From assembly GCF_001610875.1 (NCBI RefSeq), contig NZ_CP011272.1, positions 4,197,988-4,261,987 on the forward strand: 64,000 bases of DNA, in the 5' to 3' direction. Below the pieces are notes generated by a model that saw only the letters and a list, made by a program, of their open reading frames with translations, was not told the origin of the DNA and made no database searches. Every line of letters begins with the position of its first letter. The first letter of the stretch is position 1. This document shows, in pieces, positions 44,126 through 53,856 of the stretch. Origin of the DNA: Pirellula sp. SH-Sr6A (lineage in GTDB: Bacteria; Planctomycetota; Planctomycetia; Pirellulales; Pirellulaceae). A program made the position numbers and the translations under genes.

Positions 44126-44698
44126 TTAGTCCATGCTGACCCGTTCGACGTAATCGCCGGTGCGGGTGTCGATTTTGATGACGTTGCCTTCTTTGATGAA
44201 GCCAGGGACGTTGAACTCTCCCCCTGTTTCCACCTTCGCAGGTTTGGTGACGTTGGTGGCAGTATCCCCTTTGACGCCCGGCTCAGTCTCGATGACTTTC
44301 AAGGTGACGTGGGAAGGTGGGGAAATGGTGATGGGGTTTCCATTGAAGAGAACCATCGCCACCGGCATTCCCTCTTTGAGGTATTTCCAGTTCTCGTCGA
44401 CTTGATCGGCCGACAGTTCGAATTGTTCGAACGAAACGATGTCCATGAAGACGAAAGTGCCGGTTTGGTTGTACAGGAATTGGGTTTCGACTTCTTCGAC
44501 GTCGGCCACTTCCAATTCGTCACCACCCTTGAGAGTTCGGTCGAGGACGGTGTTTCGGATCAAGTTCTTCAGTTTGCATTTGTAGAGGGCGTTTCCTTTG
44601 CCTGGCTTGACGAAGTGGACTTCGGAGAGGAGGTATGGTTCGCCGTCGATTTGGACTTTGAGGCCCTTTTTCAGGTCACTGGTCTTGTAAGATGCCAC
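44126..44698 (-). CDS. efp: Elongation factor P
   Basis: 190 residues, normal length. EF-P enters ribosomes stalled at polyproline stretches. Domain I has the exposed loop VKPGKGNALYKCK with K34 at its tip, the site that EpmA/EpmB beta-lysylate in other bacteria; domains II-III follow with FVFMDIVSFEQFEL and the C-terminal GGEFNVPGFIKEGNVIKIDT RTGDY pattern. No epmA or epmB gene is in the window. It is a monocistronic gene with its own terminator. Confidence 0.96.
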   Translation of the reverse strand: MASYKTSDLKKGLKVQIDGEPYLLSEVHFVKPGKGNALYKCKLKNLIRNTVLDRTLKGGDELEVADVEEVETQFLYNQTGTFVFMDIVSFEQFELSADQVDENWKYLKEGMPVAMVLFNGNPITISPPSHVTLKVIETEPGVKGDTATNVTKPAKVETGGEFNVPGFIKEGNVIKIDTRTGDYVERVSMD

Positions 44699-44907
44699 AG
44701 AAAACTCGCTAATGAGGAACGGGAGTAGGTCGTCGAAACGTCGGCGAAGCCCGTCGGGAAACCTCTCCCGAGACCTTGCCTGAAAACCGAAAGTTTAGGC
44801 GATCCTGTCGCGATCGGCTACGCCATCTTGAGCCCCCGTCGGCGTTTGCCCTGCCGGTCGATGCCTGATTATTTCCAGGCCCTTTTCACAAACCAACCCA
44901 GAACACC

Positions 44908-45207
44908 ATGGTGAAAGTCGTTTCGCTCGATCAGTCGAAGGCAGGTTCCATCGACATGCCGGAGCGATTTCGCAAGGAAATCGTTTACTTCATGACCCCT
45001 TCCGATACGCCTGGAGCACCGGCGTGCGGTCGGAGCGAGTACTGGATTCAGGCGGCGGACGCCCAGCGGTGGCTCGACGACGGGATCTTCACCCTGGTTT
45101 CGCCGCTGGATGCCGAGTCGGTCGCGGAAATCGAATTGACCGAGGATCAGGAGCGTTGGCTCGAGTGGATGGTAGCGCATGGGGTAACCCACGTTCGGCT
45201 CGAGTAG
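44908..45207 (+). CDS. Small conserved-looking hypothetical protein
   Basis: 99 residues, acidic, without membrane segment or signal. It starts with MVKVVSLDQSKAG and ends with WLEWMVAHGVTHVRLE, with an aromatic core (EYWIQAADAQRWLDDG). I do not recognise a family. Codon use is like that of its neighbours, and the coding frame spans the divergent region after efp to the purM promoter, so a real gene is likely. Function unknown. Confidence 0.65.
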   Translation: MVKVVSLDQSKAGSIDMPERFRKEIVYFMTPSDTPGAPACGRSEYWIQAADAQRWLDDGIFTLVSPLDAESVAEIELTEDQERWLEWMVAHGVTHVRLE

Positions 45208-45271
45208 TTCGATTTTGCCCCAGTCCTTGCTCGCGTGGGAAACATCTCTTCGGTTGGTCTCCCGAGTTGAC

Positions 45272-45299
45272 TTCACGAGGCGAGAAAAAAGGCCATAAT
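45272..45299 (+). promoter_or_regulatory. Possible sigma-70 promoter upstream of purM
   Basis: TTCACG (45272-45277) and CATAAT (45294-45299) are 16 bases apart, 113 bp before the purM ATG. A better -35 box (TTGACT, 45267) is 21 bases away, which is too far. Weak evidence. Confidence 0.3.
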
Positions 45300-45411
45300 A
45301 GCCCGACTTTTGTTCCCTGAATCCAATCGCTTGTCGCACTGCTTCTCGCACATCGTTTCGCTGCGGCTCAGCGTGTGAACGGCTCCCAACCAGAAAATCT
45401 TAGATTCGCCG

Positions 45412-46473
45412 ATGGCAACGACTTACAAAGACAGCGGGGTGGATCTCGAGCTTTATGAACAAGCGATGCAGAAGCTGCCGTCGCTCATGCACCGCACCTT
45501 CACACCTCGCGTCGTTCGCAACGATGGAGGATTCGCAGGTCTCTACGCGCTCGACTTTGCCAAGTCGCTGTTTGCTCGCAACTACGAAGAACCGATTTTG
45601 GTATCGGGGACCGATGGAGTGGGTACGAAATTGCAGGTCGCTCAGCGGGCGGGCAAGCATGACACGGTCGGGATCGATTTGGTCGCGATGTGCGTAAATG
45701 ATGTTCTTTGCACCGGCGCTGAGCCGTTGTTCTTTCTGGATTACGTGGCGATGGGGAAGGACAATCCCCCTCTCTTGGAAGCGATCGTGCGAGGAATTTC
45801 CGATGGATGCATCGATGCCGAGTGCAGCTTGCTCGGGGGCGAGACCGCGATCATGCCGAGTCACTACCACGACGACATGTATGATCTCGCGGGATTTTGT
45901 GTTGGGGTTGTCGATAAAAAACGCTTGGTTTCTGGAAATGCCATCGCGGCGGGGGATGTGTTGATAGGAGTCCCTTCATCGGGGCTACATAGCAACGGAT
46001 TCAGCTTGGTCCGCAAAGTGGTCTTCGATAAGGCAAAGCTCGATATCGATAGCCATGTGGCTGACTTGGGCACCACGGTAGCCGATGCCTTGCTCACCCC
46101 CACCTTGATTTACAGCAAAGTGGTTCGATCTGTCTTGAGCCGATACAAAGTGAAGTCGGTCGTGCACGGGATTGCGCACATCACAGGGGGCGGGCTGCTG
46201 GAAAATACCGAGCGAATCCTACCCCCAACCGTCGATTTGGAGTTCGTACGAGGCTCATGGGAAGTTCTCCCAGTCTTTCGATGGCTCCAGCAATTGGGTG
46301 AAATCGAGCAGCACGAGATGGAGCATGTGTTCAACATGGGACTCGGCTTGGTCTTTGCTGTAAGTCCTTACTATGCCGACAGCGTGCAGGCGTTGATTCG
46401 CTCGCAAGGTCTTGCTTGCTCCGTCATCGGGGAGGCAGTCGAGGGTACCGGAAAGAGTCGCTACCGTTCGTAA
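45412..46473 (+). CDS. purM: Phosphoribosylformylglycinamidine cyclo-ligase
   Basis: 353 residues. PurM closes the imidazole ring to make AIR in purine synthesis (cytosol, ATP). Landmarks: [77 protein letters not shown] and [20 protein letters not shown]. All core motifs of the PurM family are intact. moaD follows after 51 bp in the same direction. Confidence 0.97.
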   Translation: MATTYKDSGVDLELYEQAMQKLPSLMHRTFTPRVVRNDGGFAGLYALDFAKSLFARNYEEPILVSGTDGVGTKLQVAQRAGKHDTVGIDLVAMCVNDVLCTGAEPLFFLDYVAMGKDNPPLLEAIVRGISDGCIDAECSLLGGETAIMPSHYHDDMYDLAGFCVGVVDKKRLVSGNAIAAGDVLIGVPSSGLHSNGFSLVRKVVFDKAKLDIDSHVADLGTTVADALLTPTLIYSKVVRSVLSRYKVKSVVHGIAHITGGGLLENTERILPPTVDLEFVRGSWEVLPVFRWLQQLGEIEQHEMEHVFNMGLGLVFAVSPYYADSVQALIRSQGLACSVIGEAVEGTGKSRYRS

Positions 46474-46524
46474 GACTTCGAGCATTCCAACTCGAGCCTC
46501 GCTCGATTTTGATTTATTGGGGGC

Positions 46525-46776
46525 ATGATGCGAATTTTGCTGTTCGGAGGGGCGAGGGAAGCCGCCGACGCGACTACCGTCGAAGTCGAACTTCAATTGC
46601 CTGTCACGATTGCACAGATCGCAGAGTCTTTGGGGGCGCAGGTCCCAGGGCTCAAGTCCTACCTTGCCTCGTCTCGCTTCGCGGTCAACCACGAGATCGT
46701 TGATTCCCAGTTTCTCATCACTCCCGACCTTCCTAACCTTGAAGTCGCATTGATTCCTCCCGTCAGTGGAGGCTGA
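46525..46776 (+). CDS. moaD: Molybdopterin synthase small subunit
   Basis: 83 residues, ubiquitin-like fold, ending in SGG, the C-terminal Gly-Gly that is thiocarboxylated and donates sulfur to cyclic pyranopterin. RFAVNHEIVDSQFLI and DLPNLEVALIPPVSGG are typical of the family. ThiS is about the same size but lacks the longer insert seen here. The large subunit gene moaE is not adjacent. The next gene starts 14 bp downstream. Confidence 0.88.
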   Translation: MMRILLFGGAREAADATTVEVELQLPVTIAQIAESLGAQVPGLKSYLASSRFAVNHEIVDSQFLITPDLPNLEVALIPPVSGG

Positions 46777-46789
46777 AAGGCTGTTCCCT

Positions 46790-48079
46790 ATGAATTCTCA
46801 GGCCACAACCCTTTTTCAAGAGCTCGACGCGATCGTTCTTATCGACTCGCACTCCCATATCAATCCCACGAGCGCTGCGTCGCGCGATCTAGCCGATTTG
46901 CTCGGGTACCATTACTACACGGAGCTGGCTCACTCCTCTGGAAAGCCCAAGACGGAGATTGAGGAGCCGGGGATTTCTTCGCGAGAGAAAGTCTCCCGTC
47001 TCTTCACGCACTTAGGAAACATCGACAACACGATTCAGTGGTCTTGGTTCCTCGAGCTAGCTCGAGAACTGTTCGGGTTTCAGGGGGAAGAAATCGATTC
47101 TTCGAACTGGGAAGAGGTGTATGACCTCGCGTCCGAGTGCATGCAACAGCCTGACTGGGAAGAACAAGTCCTACGCAAAAGCGGTGTGGAAAAAGTTTTT
47201 CTGACGAACGATTTTGATGATTCGCTGAAGGGCTTCGACACCCAGCGCTATGTCCCTTGCTTGCGAACCGATGACCTGGTGTTTCACTTGGCGAATCCTG
47301 CGGTTCGGGAGCGTTTGGCCAAAGCGACCGGCTTGGAATCTTCTAATCTATCGGTTCTCAAGCAGGCAATCGCCAAGTTGTTCCAACACTTTTGCGCGAA
47401 CCAAGCCAGAGCCTGCGCGATCTCTCTTCCGCCGTGGTTTTCCCCCAAGGCATACACCGATGATTCCGCCGTCGCCGCCAAAGCGATGGACGAAATCCTT
47501 TCGCGAGGGCTCGATGCCTCCGATGCCGCCAAGCAGACGATAGCGGAATGGGTTTTTTGGAAGATTGCAGAACTTTCCGACGCTCATGGGCTCCCTTTCG
47601 ATTTGATGATTGGGGTGAACAGGAAGGTCTATCCTGGGGGCGTTTTCCAAGGCCAGGATTTGTATGACTCGCGCGTTTCACTCGTTCAGTACAGCGAGTT
47701 GTTTAATGCATTTACCAAGCTTATGTTCCCGATTTCGGTGCTCGCGTCGGTCACCAACCAAGAGCTCGTCGATTTCGCGTGGATCTTTCCCAACGTCCTC
47801 ACACACGGACATTGGTGGTATAGCAATACTCCCAATTACATCCGGCATGACCTGCGAGGGCGCATCGAAGCCATACCTCGCAATAAGCAGATCGGCTATT
47901 ACAGCGATGCTTACAAACTGGAATTCATTCTCCCCAAATTCCGAATGTACAAACGACTGTTGGCGGAGACCTTGGCATCCGAATATTGCGTGGGACGAGG
48001 GTGGAGCGAAGCCAAAGCGATCGACTTGGGACGCCAAATCCTACGGGGTAACGTCGAGACAATCTTCCAAATTCAATAA
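46790..48079 (+). CDS. Uronate isomerase (UxaC)-like amidohydrolase-superfamily protein
   Basis: 429 residues from ATG 46790 (MNSQATTLF); an in-frame start at 46766 would overlap moaD. The metal-binding start is LIDSHSHINPTSAA (HxH), followed by the LLGYHYYTELAHSSG segment; uronate isomerases have HYKWR-like residues here. DLMIGVNRKVYPGG, and a late FVDFAWIFPNVLTHGHWW stretch with an acidic and His residues, fit a TIM-barrel metal enzyme. UxaC isomerises glucuronate or galacturonate to ketouronates. No other uronate-catabolism gene is present, so the substrate may differ. Confidence 0.65.
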   Translation: MNSQATTLFQELDAIVLIDSHSHINPTSAASRDLADLLGYHYYTELAHSSGKPKTEIEEPGISSREKVSRLFTHLGNIDNTIQWSWFLELARELFGFQGEEIDSSNWEEVYDLASECMQQPDWEEQVLRKSGVEKVFLTNDFDDSLKGFDTQRYVPCLRTDDLVFHLANPAVRERLAKATGLESSNLSVLKQAIAKLFQHFCANQARACAISLPPWFSPKAYTDDSAVAAKAMDEILSRGLDASDAAKQTIAEWVFWKIAELSDAHGLPFDLMIGVNRKVYPGGVFQGQDLYDSRVSLVQYSELFNAFTKLMFPISVLASVTNQELVDFAWIFPNVLTHGHWWYSNTPNYIRHDLRGRIEAIPRNKQIGYYSDAYKLEFILPKFRMYKRLLAETLASEYCVGRGWSEAKAIDLGRQILRGNVETIFQIQ

Positions 48080-48115
48080 AACACTCCAGGCAGCACCTGA
48101 GGAATCGAGGGTATC

Positions 48116-49243
48116 GTGAAGAAGGTAGGTTTGGTCGGTTGGCGTGGGATGGTCGGGTCCGTCCTTATGCAGCGCATGGCGGCGGAGAGTGATTTCCAGC
48201 ACTTCGAACCCGTTTTTTTCTCGACATCAAATTCAGGGGGTGCAGCGCCTCAGGTCGGCGGGTCCGGGTCGGGGATTCTGCAATCGGCAACCGATATATC
48301 GATTCTTTCGAAGATGGACGCCATCGTCTCCTGCCAAGGAGGTGATTACACATCGTCGATTTATTCGCAATTGCGTACCAGCGGATGGAACGGGATTTGG
48401 ATCGACGCGGCATCGACCCTTCGGATGGACAAGCATTCGATCATCATTCTCGATCCCGTGAATGACCATGTCATTCGCGATGGACTGAAGAAGGGCGTCC
48501 TCGCTTATATTGGTGGTAATTGCACTGTGTCGTTGATGCTGATGGCGTTGCACGGGCTCTTCCGAAATGATCTCGTCGAGTGGCTCACCAGCATGACCTA
48601 TCAAGCTGCATCGGGCGCAGGCGCGCAAAACATGCGCGAGCTTTTGCAACAAATGGGAGTCGCGCACGGCAGCGTTGCCAATCTCCTCGCAGACCCAGCT
48701 TCGGCCATCTTGGAAATCGACCGACAAGTTGCTGGTACGATTCGTTCGTCGGACTATCCAACCTCTCAATTCGGCGCCCCTTTGGCGGGGAGTTTGATTC
48801 CTTGGATCGATAAAGATCTAGGGAACGGTCAGAGCAAAGAAGAGTGGAAGGGGAGATCCGAAACGAACAAGATCCTGGGCCTGGCACCCAATACGATTCC
48901 GGTTGACGGAGTCTGTGTGCGCATCGGTGCAATGCGTTGTCATAGTCAGGCCCTGACGATCAAGTTAAAAAAGGATGTGCCGATCGACGAAATCGTAGAC
49001 ATGCTGGCAACCGCCAATCCGTGGGCTAAGGTCGTTCCCAACGAGCGTGAAGCCTCCATGCGAGAGCTTACACCGGCTGCGGTAACGGGCGGACTCGTTT
49101 GCCCTGTCGGTCGACTGCGAAAATTGGATTTAGAACCGAGTAACCGAGGGCGTTTCCTCTCTGCATTCACCGTGGGAGATCAACTTCTTTGGGGAGCTGC
49201 CGAACCTCTTCGCCGCATGCTCCGCATCTGGTTGGAAGGCTAA
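48116..49243 (+). CDS. asd: Aspartate-semialdehyde dehydrogenase
   Basis: 375 residues from GTG 48116 (GAGG nine bases before). It reduces aspartyl phosphate to the semialdehyde for Lys, Thr, Met and DAP synthesis. N-terminal NADP loop [17 protein letters not shown]; active-site Cys136 in [28 protein letters not shown] and [16 protein letters not shown] follow. The features are those of the longer Gram-negative (E. coli-like) form rather than the short one. Single gene with no obvious operon partner. Confidence 0.96.
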   Translation: MKKVGLVGWRGMVGSVLMQRMAAESDFQHFEPVFFSTSNSGGAAPQVGGSGSGILQSATDISILSKMDAIVSCQGGDYTSSIYSQLRTSGWNGIWIDAASTLRMDKHSIIILDPVNDHVIRDGLKKGVLAYIGGNCTVSLMLMALHGLFRNDLVEWLTSMTYQAASGAGAQNMRELLQQMGVAHGSVANLLADPASAILEIDRQVAGTIRSSDYPTSQFGAPLAGSLIPWIDKDLGNGQSKEEWKGRSETNKILGLAPNTIPVDGVCVRIGAMRCHSQALTIKLKKDVPIDEIVDMLATANPWAKVVPNEREASMRELTPAAVTGGLVCPVGRLRKLDLEPSNRGRFLSAFTVGDQLLWGAAEPLRRMLRIWLEG

Positions 49244-49248
49244 AGTCG

Positions 49249-49926
49249 CTAGTCGGTTGGCTTGCGTGGGCGACCGCGAGGGCGGAGCGTCGATTCCAAT
49301 CGGAATCGCTTTGCCATCCGTTCGACCCAAACGGGATCTCCGTAAGGTGCGCCTCGTTTGATGCACTTTTGGATTGCCGCCAGTTTCTCGTTGTCTAATC
49401 CTTCTCGAAGCTGGCTTTCCCAGGATGCAGGCAAATGAACGGGAGGAGGTGAAATCCAGTTCGATGTCTTCGAATCCGCCGAAGCTCTTGGGTGCATCGA
49501 GGTGTAATGGTATGCTGTCGGATCCGAGGTAATGCCGAGCCTCAATGGAAGCGATTCGATATACAGTATCGCATCGAGGATGCGCTCGTTATCTTGAACG
49601 GGAAACGAACGGTAGCGGCGTTCATAGATGCCCCGACTCGGTGCGTCCGGTGTCAAATGGCGATTGCGCATCGCGTGCACCGAAGTGATCCATCCGATCC
49701 ATTTCGAAAGGTCGCCATCTTTGCGTGGGACCACCAGCGCAAGCCATTGGTCCGGCAATAGCGCATAAGCGAGTAGGCGTGGCTCACATCGCTCCAGCGA
49801 CTCCTGCAGGATGCTCGTGAACGCCTGGAACGCTTCGTCGTCGGGGAAGATCGTCAGCCCGTCGAGACCTCGGCAGACCGTTAGATAGGGGAAGCCCCCT
49901 TCGCTGGCTCTCGGGGCGCGTCCCAT
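49249..49926 (-). CDS. Degenerate RAYT-like protein (HUH histidines lost)
   Basis: 225 residues. The fold-defining parts of a planctomycete RAYT are present: AYALLPDQWLALVVPRKDG, YERRYRSFPVQ, LYIESLPLRLGI, and the C-terminal LESTLRPRGRPRK AT-hook-like tail. The HUH pair, normally H-W-H, reads Q60-W-L62, so the metal-binding histidines are gone, while the catalytic-position tyrosine Y122 remains. The reading frame is intact. No repeat of the GGCACCCACC family flanks it. It ends only 5 bp after asd. A domesticated DNA-binding protein or a decaying transposase are both possible. Confidence 0.75.
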   Translation of the reverse strand: MGRAPRASEGGFPYLTVCRGLDGLTIFPDDEAFQAFTSILQESLERCEPRLLAYALLPDQWLALVVPRKDGDLSKWIGWITSVHAMRNRHLTPDAPSRGIYERRYRSFPVQDNERILDAILYIESLPLRLGITSDPTAYHYTSMHPRASADSKTSNWISPPPVHLPASWESQLREGLDNEKLAAIQKCIKRGAPYGDPVWVERMAKRFRLESTLRPRGRPRKPTD

Positions 49927-49929
49927 CGA

Positions 49930-50481
49930 TCAGTTCCAACTCGGGTCGGCGACCGATTGTGCTCGGTCTAGTCCTGTAGCCAGGATTTGGTGTCCGATGC
50001 GCTTGACCATGGTGTCCCAGAGATCCGATGTGGAAAGGATCTCTTCTACGGTAATGTCGGATACCAACCAGCTTCCGGTGTCGAGTTCGGATTGCAATTG
50101 CCCAGGGCCCCAACCCGAGAATCCGTCAAAGAGTTTCACGCGGGCCGATTTGGTGACGAACAGCTTTTTGAGATCGTCTTGGTCGCTTGTCACATAGAGC
50201 ATCTCCGAAAAGGGGTGACCTCCCACGTTGGGGCTGTCATGGATCGCGATGAGAGGGCCATCGACGGGGCCACCGTAATAGAGCGGCTCGGAATGCACGC
50301 ACTCCAATTCGCAAACCATCGAAACCACTTTGGACATTGTAAAGTCCGTAGGACGATTCAGTACCAACCCGAATGATTCCTGTTCGGAGTGTTGCAGAAT
50401 GAGCACGACGGAACGGCTGAAATTGCTGTCCTCCATGAAGGGGGAAGCGAGAAGACATCTTCCTGCAAGTTGTATATCCAT
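49930..50481 (-). CDS. YqgE/AlgH family protein
   Basis: 183 residues. The pattern of UPF0301 is clear: LAGRCLLASPFMEDSNFSRS, VVLILQHSEQESFGLVLNRP, PLYYGGPVDGPLIAIHD and FDGFSGWGPGQLQSELDTGSW. The role of the family is unsettled (AlgH affects alginate and virulence regulation in Pseudomonas). It is three bases upstream of the degenerate RAYT gene and 30 bp downstream of the ABC exporter. Confidence 0.93.
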   Translation of the reverse strand: MDIQLAGRCLLASPFMEDSNFSRSVVLILQHSEQESFGLVLNRPTDFTMSKVVSMVCELECVHSEPLYYGGPVDGPLIAIHDSPNVGGHPFSEMLYVTSDQDDLKKLFVTKSARVKLFDGFSGWGPGQLQSELDTGSWLVSDITVEEILSTSDLWDTMVKRIGHQILATGLDRAQSVADPSWN

Positions 50482-50511
50482 AGGCTTACCGGCTAGAACG
50501 CAACCAATCGA

Positions 50512-52470
50512 TTATTCGTCCACAAACTCCTGCATGATGGGGCTTTCAATTTGGAGTCGCACCATTTGCTGGTAGACGCCGTTTTGCTCCATCAGCTCCC
50601 GGTGAGTTCCGCGTTGAACGATTTGCCCTGCGTCCAGCACCAGGATTTGATCTGCATGGATTATCGTACTCAGTCGGTGCGCGATGACAAACGAAGTCCT
50701 GTTACGAAGCAGGATACTCAAGCTTTCTTGAATGCGTTTTTCGCTTTCGCTGTCCAGATTGGATGTCGCCTCGTCGAGAATCAAGATACGGGGGTCCGCC
50801 AAAATGGCGCGGGCGATAGCCAGCCGTTGTCGCTGGCCTCCGCTGAGCTTAAAGCCTCGCTCGCCGATCTTGGTTTCGTACCCGTGGGGGGATTGCAGAA
50901 TGAATTCGTGGGCCGCTGCCGCTTGAGCCGCTTCCTCGATTTCATCTTGGGTCGCGTGGCGACGTCCATACGCAATATTCTCCGCGATCGTTCCATCGAA
51001 CAGGAAAACGTCTTGCTCGACAACTCCGAGGAGTTGGCGATAGGAATGGAGTCGAATATCGCGGAGGTCTGTCCCGTCGAGGCGAATCGATCCACGGTCC
51101 GGATCAAAGAAACGGGCGACAAGATTGCAGAGCGTGCTCTTTCCCGCGCCGCTTCTCCCGACGATGGCGATGGTGGTCCCGGGTTCGGCGTCGAAGCTCA
51201 CGTCTTGGAGAACCCAACTTTCATTTTCTGGATACTTGAACCAGACATTCTCAAACTCGACGTGGCCGTTCGCCTGTGACCGGGAAACGCGTTTGGATCC
51301 GGAATGATCGACCAGTTCCCGGGGAGACGCCAGAAGGTCGAGGATGCGATCGAGCCCTGCCAAGTTGTTCTGGAACTGGACCGCACTCCCCGCGAGCGTG
51401 GCGATCGGACCGAGAAGCATGGTGAGATAGACAAGGAACATCATCAGGTCACCAAGCGTCAGTTCTCCTTGGAGGATCTGCCATCCGCCGTAGACAAGCA
51501 GGGATGTCGAAGCCAGGGGGATGATGACTTCCCAAACGATTTCAATCAATCTGGTTCGCCACCAAACCATGAGCTGTTGGCGGACGAGCACATGGCTCCA
51601 CCAAAGAAATCGTTTCGATTCACTCCGCTGACGCGCAAAGGTTCGAACGACTCGGATCCCCCCAAAAGTTTCCGTCGTGTTGGCATCGATGGTTTGACGA
51701 CGATTGCGAACGTCCCGGTACAGCGGGCGAATGGCATAAATCCAGGTACGGTGGCTGAAATAGACTGCAGGCAATAGCAGAAGACCGGCTGCCAACAATC
51801 GCCAATCCACCAACATCAGGACCAACAAGCTTCCCAGAAGCTGTACAACGGCTTGCCATGGGTTGTAAACCATGCTGAAGATAAGGTCAGCGATTCCGCC
51901 CGCATCCTCTCGGATCAAGCTGGTAGCGCCGCCTGATTTGAGCTGTTGGATTTTGTGAAGCGGCATGTGGAGCATGTGGTCGAAGACTCGGCGGCGAATC
52001 GACATTTGGACTTGGTTGACCGCTTGCGTGCAAAGCCATCGTCCATAGAGGTGGATCGCGGTGCGGACCAAGGTCACCAGGGCAACGGCGATGGCGATGC
52101 CGACGAGGAGCGTGATCGGTTCGGGAGAACCAACCCATCGTGCAAGGGAGTCGGGGAGAGGGGCCGGGGGATTCGTCAACGCGCCATCGATGGCGACTTT
52201 GGTACCGAGCGGGGGGAGCAGAGCTAGCAGGGTGGAGATCGTCAGAGAAGCCAAACCGAGATAGATCTTCGTTTGGTAGCCGGCGAGCAATTGCCAGAAT
52301 GCTCGGAACAATTGCCAGAAGGAGCGGTGGGTCCGTTTGACAAGAGCATCTTTGTCCTTGCCAGACATCGACGCGTGGTAGGAGTCGATTTCTTTCGACT
52401 TCTTTTCCTCCTTGATCCGGGAGGGGAGAGTTGCCAGATATTTCTGGAACTCTGATTTGCTGACTGGCAT
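50512..52470 (-). CDS. ABC exporter with fused membrane and ATPase domains (MsbA-like)
   Basis: 652 residues. Extended cytoplasmic N-terminus of about 65 residues, six membrane helices (about 70-375), then the nucleotide-binding domain: Walker A GRSGAGKST, Q-loop VVEQDVFLFD, signature LSGGQRQRLAIARAI, Walker B ILDEATSNLDSESE and H-switch IAHRLST. It works as a dimer in the inner membrane exporting lipids, peptides or drugs. The gene stands with AlgH and is not adjacent to biosynthetic genes, so the cargo is unknown. Confidence 0.94.
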   Translation of the reverse strand: MPVSKSEFQKYLATLPSRIKEEKKSKEIDSYHASMSGKDKDALVKRTHRSFWQLFRAFWQLLAGYQTKIYLGLASLTISTLLALLPPLGTKVAIDGALTNPPAPLPDSLARWVGSPEPITLLVGIAIAVALVTLVRTAIHLYGRWLCTQAVNQVQMSIRRRVFDHMLHMPLHKIQQLKSGGATSLIREDAGGIADLIFSMVYNPWQAVVQLLGSLLVLMLVDWRLLAAGLLLLPAVYFSHRTWIYAIRPLYRDVRNRRQTIDANTTETFGGIRVVRTFARQRSESKRFLWWSHVLVRQQLMVWWRTRLIEIVWEVIIPLASTSLLVYGGWQILQGELTLGDLMMFLVYLTMLLGPIATLAGSAVQFQNNLAGLDRILDLLASPRELVDHSGSKRVSRSQANGHVEFENVWFKYPENESWVLQDVSFDAEPGTTIAIVGRSGAGKSTLCNLVARFFDPDRGSIRLDGTDLRDIRLHSYRQLLGVVEQDVFLFDGTIAENIAYGRRHATQDEIEEAAQAAAAHEFILQSPHGYETKIGERGFKLSGGQRQRLAIARAILADPRILILDEATSNLDSESEKRIQESLSILLRNRTSFVIAHRLSTIIHADQILVLDAGQIVQRGTHRELMEQNGVYQQMVRLQIESPIMQEFVDE

Positions 52471-52551
52471 GCTTAAAATCCGGCTTGCAAAGGGTAAATG
52501 GGATCCCTCGATGCTACACAGTAGCCGGATGTTGAGAAAGGGCTAGGACCC

Positions 52552-53856
52552 TCACAGGGCGAGGGCGTCTCCCTGTCGATCCCGTTCGATCTGCGTCAAG
52601 CGATACATGTCGTAGATCAATTGAACATCGCATCCCCGTTGTTGGACATTGCGCCGGGAGAACATGCGTTGTTGGGAGCTAACCATCACTTCGGGCGGTA
52701 GGCTCGCCAATTGACCGAAGAGTCGCGCGTAGTTCACAAAACTCGGAACGTTGCTCGTCACGAATCCGTACATCATACTGCAGACCCCGATGACTTTACC
52801 TGTAAAGATCCCGGTATTGATCGCTGTTTTGGAATAGTCTCCCATAATGCAGCCCAGGAACTGCATATTCGTTTGGGATTTTCCAAAGCCGTATTCCATA
52901 TTCACCGTGCCGTAGGTGTTCTTGAGATCGCTGTTGCAGGTTCCCGCTCCCAGATTGATCCAACTGCCAAGGTAACTGTGTCCGAGAAATCCGTGGTGTT
53001 GTTTGTTCGTATACGGTTCGACGATCGATGCTTCTACCTCACCACCAATCTTGGTCGTATGGCAGAGGGAGACCGCATCCTTGATGGCCGAATGCTCCAA
53101 GATCCGTGATTTCGGACCGATATAAATCGGACCGCGGAGAAGTGTGTAGGGACCGATCTCCGCGCCTCGGTCGACGATAATCGGTCCCTTTCGAGTGTCG
53201 CTCAACACATAATCCCCTACCGTCGCGCCTTCGGCTACGAACAATCCATCGCTGAGTTGGGTCAGCGCCGGGGAGCCGGATGACTCCATTTGCGAGAGAC
53301 GAATCCGCAGGTCTAAGTTCTCTCGGATGCAATCCATATGAATTTGGATCAATTCGTGCGGCAGTCCGATCGTCGAAAGCGCAGCATCGATCGGGTGAAA
53401 TTGTTTTGCCTTTTCGAGGAGTTCCTCCATCCCCAGATAGCCGGACTGAAACAAATCGTGCAGAGACCAAGGAGGACCGATCACCGCCGCGACGTGTTCC
53501 CGATCCATGATGACGCTGGGAGGGAGAGGAGCATCCCCTTGCTGCAACCCATCGAGAATTGTTTGAAGTGTCGCCAAGTTGCTTGCAGTAGGAGCTACTC
53601 GCGCGTTGAGGAATACCGAGACGGGTCGGTCCTCGGCGATCCCGTTCGCTTCCGACTCCAATGACTTGAGGGAGGGGAAGTCGATCCGTTGAATCGCTTG
53701 CAAGTGGGGACGCGACACTGCGAAAACGTCGTCGGATAGCAGTTCCAAAAAGTCGACCAGTCGGTAGCTACCGCAAGTCACCGTCGCGGCCAAGCGTGCG
53801 AGGGTAATGGGAGCCAAGAGTTCGCACTGTGGATCTTCAAAGACGACGATGGTCAT
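52552..53856 (-). CDS. GlmU-like sugar nucleotidyltransferase / left-handed beta-helix acyltransferase
   Basis: 434 residues from ATG 53854-53856 (MTIVVFEDPQCELLAPITLA); a frame runs on to 54027. The N-terminal half resembles the NTP_transf_4 type found in Bacteroidetes-like GlmU-family proteins. It lacks the GxGxRM loop, so nucleotidyl transfer is unsure. The C-terminal half has hexapeptide repeats (IIVDRGAEIGPYTLLRGPIYIGPKSRI; IGGEVEASIVEPYTNKQHHG written in parts) and HGFLGHSYLGSWINLGAGT, close to the acetyltransferase half of GlmU. Cell-envelope sugar metabolism is likely. Confidence 0.82.
   Translation of the reverse strand: MTIVVFEDPQCELLAPITLARLAATVTCGSYRLVDFLELLSDDVFAVSRPHLQAIQRIDFPSLKSLESEANGIAEDRPVSVFLNARVAPTASNLATLQTILDGLQQGDAPLPPSVIMDREHVAAVIGPPWSLHDLFQSGYLGMEELLEKAKQFHPIDAALSTIGLPHELIQIHMDCIRENLDLRIRLSQMESSGSPALTQLSDGLFVAEGATVGDYVLSDTRKGPIIVDRGAEIGPYTLLRGPIYIGPKSRILEHSAIKDAVSLCHTTKIGGEVEASIVEPYTNKQHHGFLGHSYLGSWINLGAGTCNSDLKNTYGTVNMEYGFGKSQTNMQFLGCIMGDYSKTAINTGIFTGKVIGVCSMMYGFVTSNVPSFVNYARLFGQLASLPPEVMVSSQQRMFSRRNVQQRGCDVQLIYDMYRLTQIERDRQGDALAL

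Noticed and set aside
50551-51279. 242-codon plus-strand open frame
   Set aside because: Antisense to the ABC exporter ATPase domain, whose motifs are all intact.
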